A stretch of DNA of 64,000 bases. It comes from Nitrospirota bacterium. GTDB taxonomy: Bacteria > Nitrospirota > Thermodesulfovibrionia > UBA6902. The stretch is from assembly GCA_016234115.1 (NCBI GenBank), contig JACRHD010000024.1:1-64000 (forward strand). Reading direction: 5' to 3'. The first letter of the stretch is position 1. Each line of letters begins with the position of its first letter. The notes beneath the pieces are model-generated. The model had not been told where the DNA came from. It ran no database searches and saw only the letters and a program-made list of their open reading frames with translations. Shown here piece after piece: positions 59,464 through 64,000 of this stretch. The translations under genes were made by a program, and so were the position numbers.

Positions 59464-62222
59464 TGGAACCCTGGTACAAAGTTGCAACGCCGCGAAGTGA
59501 AGTCCGTCAAGGACGTTCATTCAATCCCGATGAATTCGCCATTGCCCTTGAGCAGGTGGTTGCGAAAACAGCTCCTGAGGATTACCGGAATCCTGTGCAG
59601 TTTTTCGCGCGCACGTATTTTACCAAGGCCCTGCGCGAACATGCGGGAATGGTTCTTCGCCGTCTCAGTGGTGACACCGAAAATACTGCGCCGGTTCTCA
59701 CTCTTATAACACAATTCGGAGGCGGCAAGACGCATACATTAACCAGCTTGTACCACCTTGTGCATAATGCTAAGCAGGCGCGTGAATTTCAGGGCGTTCC
59801 GGAATTCCTCAGCGAAGCAGGTCTTTCAGAAGCTCCACAGGCAAAAGTGGGTGTGTTTGTCGGCAATGCATGGGACCCCCAGGAAGGCAAGGAAACACCA
59901 TGGATAGATCTTGCCCGTCAATTAGCAGGTGATAAAGGAGTTTCGCTTCTTGGCTCATCTGCCATGAAAACGCCACCGGGGACTGAAGCATTGAGCAGGG
60001 TATTTGATGCTGCTGGAGGCTCTGTACTGGTTCTCTTTGATGAGGTGCTTAATTTCGTGAACCGTCACAGGGGAATGGCTGACCAGTTTCATGCATTCAT
60101 ACAAAATCTTACTGTTGCCATGACAGGCACAACAAGGAGCGCTGCGGTAATAAGTCTTCCGAGAAGTCAGGTCGAGATGACGGACTATGATATTCAATGG
60201 CAGGACAGGATAACGAAAGTTGTCCGCCGCGTTGCAAAAGACCTGATCGCTCTCGATGAAACCGAAATAAGCGAAGTTGTGAGAAGGAGATTGTTTGAAG
60301 ATTTGGGCAGTGAAAAGATCAGGAAAAATGTTGCCAAGCTTTATGCAGACTGGTGTTTTGAGCGCCGTGCGCAGTTGCCTCCTCAATGGACGGCAGTTGA
60401 TACGGCTTCAACCGAGGCAAAGGCAAGAGAGTACCTTCGCAGCAGGTTTGAATCCTGTTATCCTTTTCATCCTGCCACTCTTTCAGTCTTTCAAAGGAAA
60501 TGGGCGATTCTTCCGCACTTCCAGCAGACCCGAGGCGCACTCGCAATGCTGGCCCAATGGATATCTCTTGTTTATAAGAAAGGGTATGAAAGTGCAAGAC
60601 GGGAGCCTTTAATAACTCTTGGCTCTGCTCCCATTGAAATATCGGAATTCCGCAGCATAGTTTTAGGTCAGCTTGGAGAGACGAGGCTTATATATGCGAT
60701 TGATGCCGACATTTCAGGTATGCAGTCCCATGCACGAGCTCTCGATGCTGATACAAAAGCTCCTTTACGTGACATTCACCGCAGAGTTGCAACCGCTATT
60801 TTATTTGAATCTTCAGGTGGGCAAAAGGACAAAATAGCTCACCTGCCGGAGCTGCGTTTTTCTCTTGGCGAACCGGAAATAGACACTACATCCGTTGACA
60901 GCGCCGCGCTTTCTCTTGAGTCAAAGGCCTTCTTTATCAGAAAGATCGGCACCGACGGTTTTCAAATCAGATATCAGCCGACTCTTAAGAAGGTTGTAAA
61001 TGACAGGAGGGCGTCACTTGACGAGGATACGGAAATTAAACCTGCGATGAGAACACTTGTTCAGAAAGAATTTGAACGCGGAGCGAGTATCCCGATTGTA
61101 TCATTCCCAACTGACAGCGCCTCTATCCAGGATTCACCCCGGTTAACTATTGTCGTTGTTGACCCTGAACTTGAGTGGAACGGCGGCAGCGCATTAAGAC
61201 AGCAGATTTCCGAATGGACCAAACAGCGCGGAAAATCTCCACGGCTTTACCCGGGATCTCTCGTCTGGTGTGTAAAGAAACCGGGACGGGACATTCGGGA
61301 GAAGATAGAGCTGTGGCTTGCCTGGAAGCGTGTGATACGGGAAGTTATCGAAGGGACATTGGGAAGTGATTTTGACAATGCAGACAAGACAGAGATAAGA
61401 GTAAAGATGACAGATGCGGAAGAAGCGGCAAAGGATGAAGTCTGGGGCGGATACCGGTTTGTAATTATTTCAGATAATCAGTCGCCTGATGGGCTTAGAG
61501 TAATTGATCTCGGGGCCGGACATGCAAGCGGCTCGGAGACTCTTTGCGGCAGGATAATAACTGCCCTGAAAACAGAGGCATTGTTGAATGAATCAGTCGG
61601 AGCAGGATACATCGACCGTAACTGGCCTCCTGCCTTAAAAGAAAGCGGAGCTTGGCCGCTTACAAGTCTTAGGCAGAGTTTTTTAAATGGATCTTTAACA
61701 AGGCTTCTGGATCCGGATGCCGTGCTGAAAAATAAGATAGCAGAATTCGTTGGGAATGGCGATTTCGGCCTTGCCTCAGGACAAAAACCCGATGGTTCAT
61801 ATGAACGTATATGGTTTAACGAGCTGATCTCCATTGATGAAGTATCATTTGAACCGGCGGTTTTTCTTCTGACGAAAAGTAAGGCAAAAGTTCTCAAAAA
61901 AGTGATAATTACCGGTCCGTCTGTAGAACCGGAACCTCCGTCAGAACCAGTACCGCCAATAAAACCTGAAACGAAACCTCCGCTTAAGCCTGCTTCAGAG
62001 ACATGCACCCTGCGACTTGTCGGAACGATCCCGCCTGAATTGTGGAACCGCCTCGGAACAAAGATTCTCCCCAAATTAAGAAGCGGCGAAAAACTATCAA
62101 TCGGCATTGATTTCCGGGTATCTCTTAAAAAGGATGCCGCACGAAATATAACCACTGAACTCAATCAAATAGTGGACGACTTGGGACTGGCGGAAAAAGT
62201 GGAGATAGAGGAGATTGAATAA
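59463..62222 (+). CDS. DUF499 AAA ATPase of defence module
   Basis: 919 residues. It opens MEPWYKVATPRSEVRQGRSFNPDEFA as in DUF499 proteins. Walker A is QFGGGKTHTL (near 84) and Walker B VLVLFDEVLNF (near 192). A Pro-rich linker (EPEPPSEPVPPIKPETKPP, about 820-840) leads to a C-terminal ~80-residue domain with LRLVGTIPPELWNR. DUF499 (COG1483-like) genes usually accompany DUF1156 methyltransferases and helicases in predicted phage defence. Its ATG overlaps the stop of the HEPN gene, so the four last genes are one translational unit. Confidence 0.88.
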   Translation: MEPWYKVATPRSEVRQGRSFNPDEFAIALEQVVAKTAPEDYRNPVQFFARTYFTKALREHAGMVLRRLSGDTENTAPVLTLITQFGGGKTHTLTSLYHLVHNAKQAREFQGVPEFLSEAGLSEAPQAKVGVFVGNAWDPQEGKETPWIDLARQLAGDKGVSLLGSSAMKTPPGTEALSRVFDAAGGSVLVLFDEVLNFVNRHRGMADQFHAFIQNLTVAMTGTTRSAAVISLPRSQVEMTDYDIQWQDRITKVVRRVAKDLIALDETEISEVVRRRLFEDLGSEKIRKNVAKLYADWCFERRAQLPPQWTAVDTASTEAKAREYLRSRFESCYPFHPATLSVFQRKWAILPHFQQTRGALAMLAQWISLVYKKGYESARREPLITLGSAPIEISEFRSIVLGQLGETRLIYAIDADISGMQSHARALDADTKAPLRDIHRRVATAILFESSGGQKDKIAHLPELRFSLGEPEIDTTSVDSAALSLESKAFFIRKIGTDGFQIRYQPTLKKVVNDRRASLDEDTEIKPAMRTLVQKEFERGASIPIVSFPTDSASIQDSPRLTIVVVDPELEWNGGSALRQQISEWTKQRGKSPRLYPGSLVWCVKKPGRDIREKIELWLAWKRVIREVIEGTLGSDFDNADKTEIRVKMTDAEEAAKDEVWGGYRFVIISDNQSPDGLRVIDLGAGHASGSETLCGRIITALKTEALLNESVGAGYIDRNWPPALKESGAWPLTSLRQSFLNGSLTRLLDPDAVLKNKIAEFVGNGDFGLASGQKPDGSYERIWFNELISIDEVSFEPAVFLLTKSKAKVLKKVIITGPSVEPEPPSEPVPPIKPETKPPLKPASETCTLRLVGTIPPELWNRLGTKILPKLRSGEKLSIGIDFRVSLKKDAARNITTELNQIVDDLGLAEKVEIEEIE

Positions 62223-62339
62223 TCCTTTCTCCGCCGGACCTCCCTTTGCGTGTTCCCTTGCCCCTTGAATTATAGTGCATTCAAGTTTCCTTCAAAGTTA
62301 TGTGATAATATTTAAATCAAAAGGACGGGAGAATAAAAA

Positions 62340-64000
62340 GTGGATAAACAGGAACTCGACAAGGACCCTGAGAAGATCAGGGACGAGGGTGTCGCATGCC
62401 CTCTTCCGGGGCCGGTAACGGAAGCAGGCGCTGAAATTTCTGCGCGGGCCAAAAGAATCGACCTTCCCGTAACCGGCATGTCCTGCGCCTCATGCGCGGC
62501 GAGGATACAAAACGCGCTTGCGGAAATGAAGGGCGTTAACAGCGCGACACTTAATTTTGCCGCGGAACGGGCGACTATTTTTTACAATCCTTCGGAAGTG
62601 TCCTCGGATGAATTTATAAAGACAATAAAAGACCTCGGATACGGCGTTTCTACTTCCAAAACGACCATGCCGGTAAAAGGCATGACCTGCGCCTCGTGCG
62701 TAAAAAGGGTGCAGGACGCGCTGTCTTCGCTAAACGGGGTCTTGTCGGCTGAGGTCAATTTCGCGACTGAGCAGGCCGCTGTTGAATATGTCCCCGGACT
62801 TGTCGGGGTCAGGGATTTCAAGAAGGCCGTCAGGGACGCGGGCTATGACATAGTGGAGGTGAAAGAAGGAGAGGACATTGTTGAAAAAGAAAAGAGGGAA
62901 AGGGAAAGCGAATTCAGGAAACTGAAGATCAAATTGATTGCAGGGACTGCATTGACTGTCCCGCTCCTCCTGCTGGCTTTTTCGGGCATGACCGGGACCC
63001 ATTTTATGGCCGGCCTGCCCATGCGGACAAATTTCATCATACAGTTAATGCTTGCCACGCCGGTCCAGTTCTGGGTAGGAAGGCAGTTTTATTCCGGGGC
63101 GATTGCCGCGGCCCGGCACAGGTCTACAAACATGAATACACTGATTGCGGTCGGGACCACGGCTGCATATGTTTACAGCGTCATCGCGACTTTTTTCCCG
63201 TCTCTGTTTGAAATAAAGGGCTATTCCGCGGAGGCTTATTTCGACACCGCCGCGACTATTATTATCCTGATACTGCTTGGAAGGTTTTTTGAGGCGAAGG
63301 CCAAGGGCAGGACCTCGGAGGCGATAAAGAAGCTGATAGGGCTTCAGCCGAAGACGGCGAGGGTAATAAAACAGGGTCAAGGGTCAGGGGGCAAGGGTCA
63401 AGGACTGGAAGAAGAGGTGGACATACCTGTGGAGGAAGTCGAGACAGGCGACATCATCATCGTCAGGCCCGGAGAGAAGGTCCCGGTAGACGGCATTGTG
63501 ATTGTTGGGTATTCCTCTGTGGATGAATCCATGATCTCAGGGGAGTCTATGCCGGTGGAGAAAAAGGCCGGCGATCCCGTAATCGGGGCGACCATTAACA
63601 GGACGGGCTCCTTTAAATTCGAGGCAACGAAGGTAGGGAAAGACACCATGCTGTCCCATATAATAAGCATGGTCCAGGAGGCCCAGGGCTCGAAACCTCC
63701 CATTGCGAGGCTTGCGGACAAGATAGCGTCAGTATTTGTGCCGTCGGTCATGGCCATTGCGTCACTGACCTTTCTCATATGGTTTATATTCGGGCCGGAG
63801 CCTTCGTTTACGTATGCCATGCTCAACTTCATCGCCGTCCTGATAATAGCGTGTCCGTGCGCGCTGGGCCTTGCCACGCCTACTTCGATAATGGTGGGCA
63901 CCGGCAAAGGGGCTGAAAACGGCATTTTAATCAGGAGCGGGGAGGCGCTTGAGACGGCCCATAAGATCACTGCCGTGGTCCTGGACAAGACCGGCACGCT
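62340..64000 (+). CDS. copA: Cu(I)-type P-ATPase, 3' end beyond window
   Basis: About 553 codons from a GTG with GGACGGGAG upstream; the gene continues past the window. Two heavy-metal-associated domains carry GMSCASC (near 47) and GMTCASC (near 115). The membrane Cys-Pro-Cys motif is in [12 protein letters not shown], the actuator TGES-like motif is SGESMP, and the last residues are the phosphorylated-Asp motif DKTGT. It exports copper. The insert [15 protein letters not shown] (about 342-356) in the actuator domain comes from GGGTCAAGG-type repeat words. It follows the defence island and matches the copper genes at 42.6-47.7 kb. Confidence 0.93.
   Translation, partial: MDKQELDKDPEKIRDEGVACPLPGPVTEAGAEISARAKRIDLPVTGMSCASCAARIQNALAEMKGVNSATLNFAAERATIFYNPSEVSSDEFIKTIKDLGYGVSTSKTTMPVKGMTCASCVKRVQDALSSLNGVLSAEVNFATEQAAVEYVPGLVGVRDFKKAVRDAGYDIVEVKEGEDIVEKEKRERESEFRKLKIKLIAGTALTVPLLLLAFSGMTGTHFMAGLPMRTNFIIQLMLATPVQFWVGRQFYSGAIAAARHRSTNMNTLIAVGTTAAYVYSVIATFFPSLFEIKGYSAEAYFDTAATIIILILLGRFFEAKAKGRTSEAIKKLIGLQPKTARVIKQGQGSGGKGQGLEEEVDIPVEEVETGDIIIVRPGEKVPVDGIVIVGYSSVDESMISGESMPVEKKAGDPVIGATINRTGSFKFEATKVGKDTMLSHIISMVQEAQGSKPPIARLADKIASVFVPSVMAIASLTFLIWFIFGPEPSFTYAMLNFIAVLIIACPCALGLATPTSIMVGTGKGAENGILIRSGEALETAHKITAVVLDKTGT

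Overview
The window looks like a chromosomal segment of a free-living Gram-negative bacterium. It has an outer-membrane-type copper protein, an OmpA-like cell-wall anchor, a complete rpsB-tsf-pyrH-frr block and an IHF/MerR pair. Many short inverted repeats of several families are scattered between genes, and some lie inside them. The gene content would suit a Nitrospirota or deltaproteobacterium-like lineage, but I cannot fix the taxon from sequence alone.

Layout. (1) 1-4.4 kb, minus strand mostly: an accessory patch with hypothetical genes, a HigB/HigA-like toxin-antitoxin pair, three tandem ~140-bp structured repeats next to a small ORF, and a serine recombinase divergent from a ribbon-helix-helix protein, followed by tRNA-Pro. 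(2) 4.6-16.5 kb, minus: ordinary chromosome with a MerR-type regulator, IHF alpha, dGTPase-like, a SAM methyltransferase, RmuC, SixA, a DinG-type helicase, four small unknown genes, then argF and argD. (3) 16.7-38.1 kb, mixed strands: an FAD oxidoreductase, OmpA-like and ExeA-like proteins, a B12-binding radical SAM enzyme behind a frameshifted PqqD-radical SAM-SPASM-methyltransferase fusion, a histone-deacetylase-family protein, hisC, two tRNAs (Ser, Arg), a creatininase family protein, a flippase-like membrane protein, rpsB-tsf-pyrH-frr, gap-pgk and galT.

(4) 38.2-62.2 kb, plus: a defence island interrupted by copper genes. Its first part is decayed: a type III restriction helicase that has lost the segment holding Walker A, a DUF4062/RecG-like ATPase, and a 51-codon stub of the partner methyltransferase. 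Next come a PhnD-like binding protein, a PAS-GAF histidine kinase and a multicopper oxidase with a CopB-like barrel. The second part appears intact: an SNF2-type helicase, a second DUF4062/RecG-like ATPase, an RloC/PrrC-like ATPase with a zinc-hook CxxC, a DUF1156 DNA methyltransferase, an MNT nucleotidyltransferase with a HEPN protein, and a DUF499 AAA ATPase. The last four genes overlap or nearly touch. I read this as a methyltransferase-helicase-DUF499 antiviral module with a nested candidate tRNA-cleaving effector. (5) From 62.3 kb a Cu(I)-type P-ATPase runs off the window.

Most notable: the composite defence operon; the two DUF4062 paralogues, each behind a helicase and each followed by tandem-repeat tails; a duplicated promoter/5'-end module at 38.2 and 47.7 kb; the recombinase-linked repeat array; and intergenic-type repeats carried in frame inside at least five genes.
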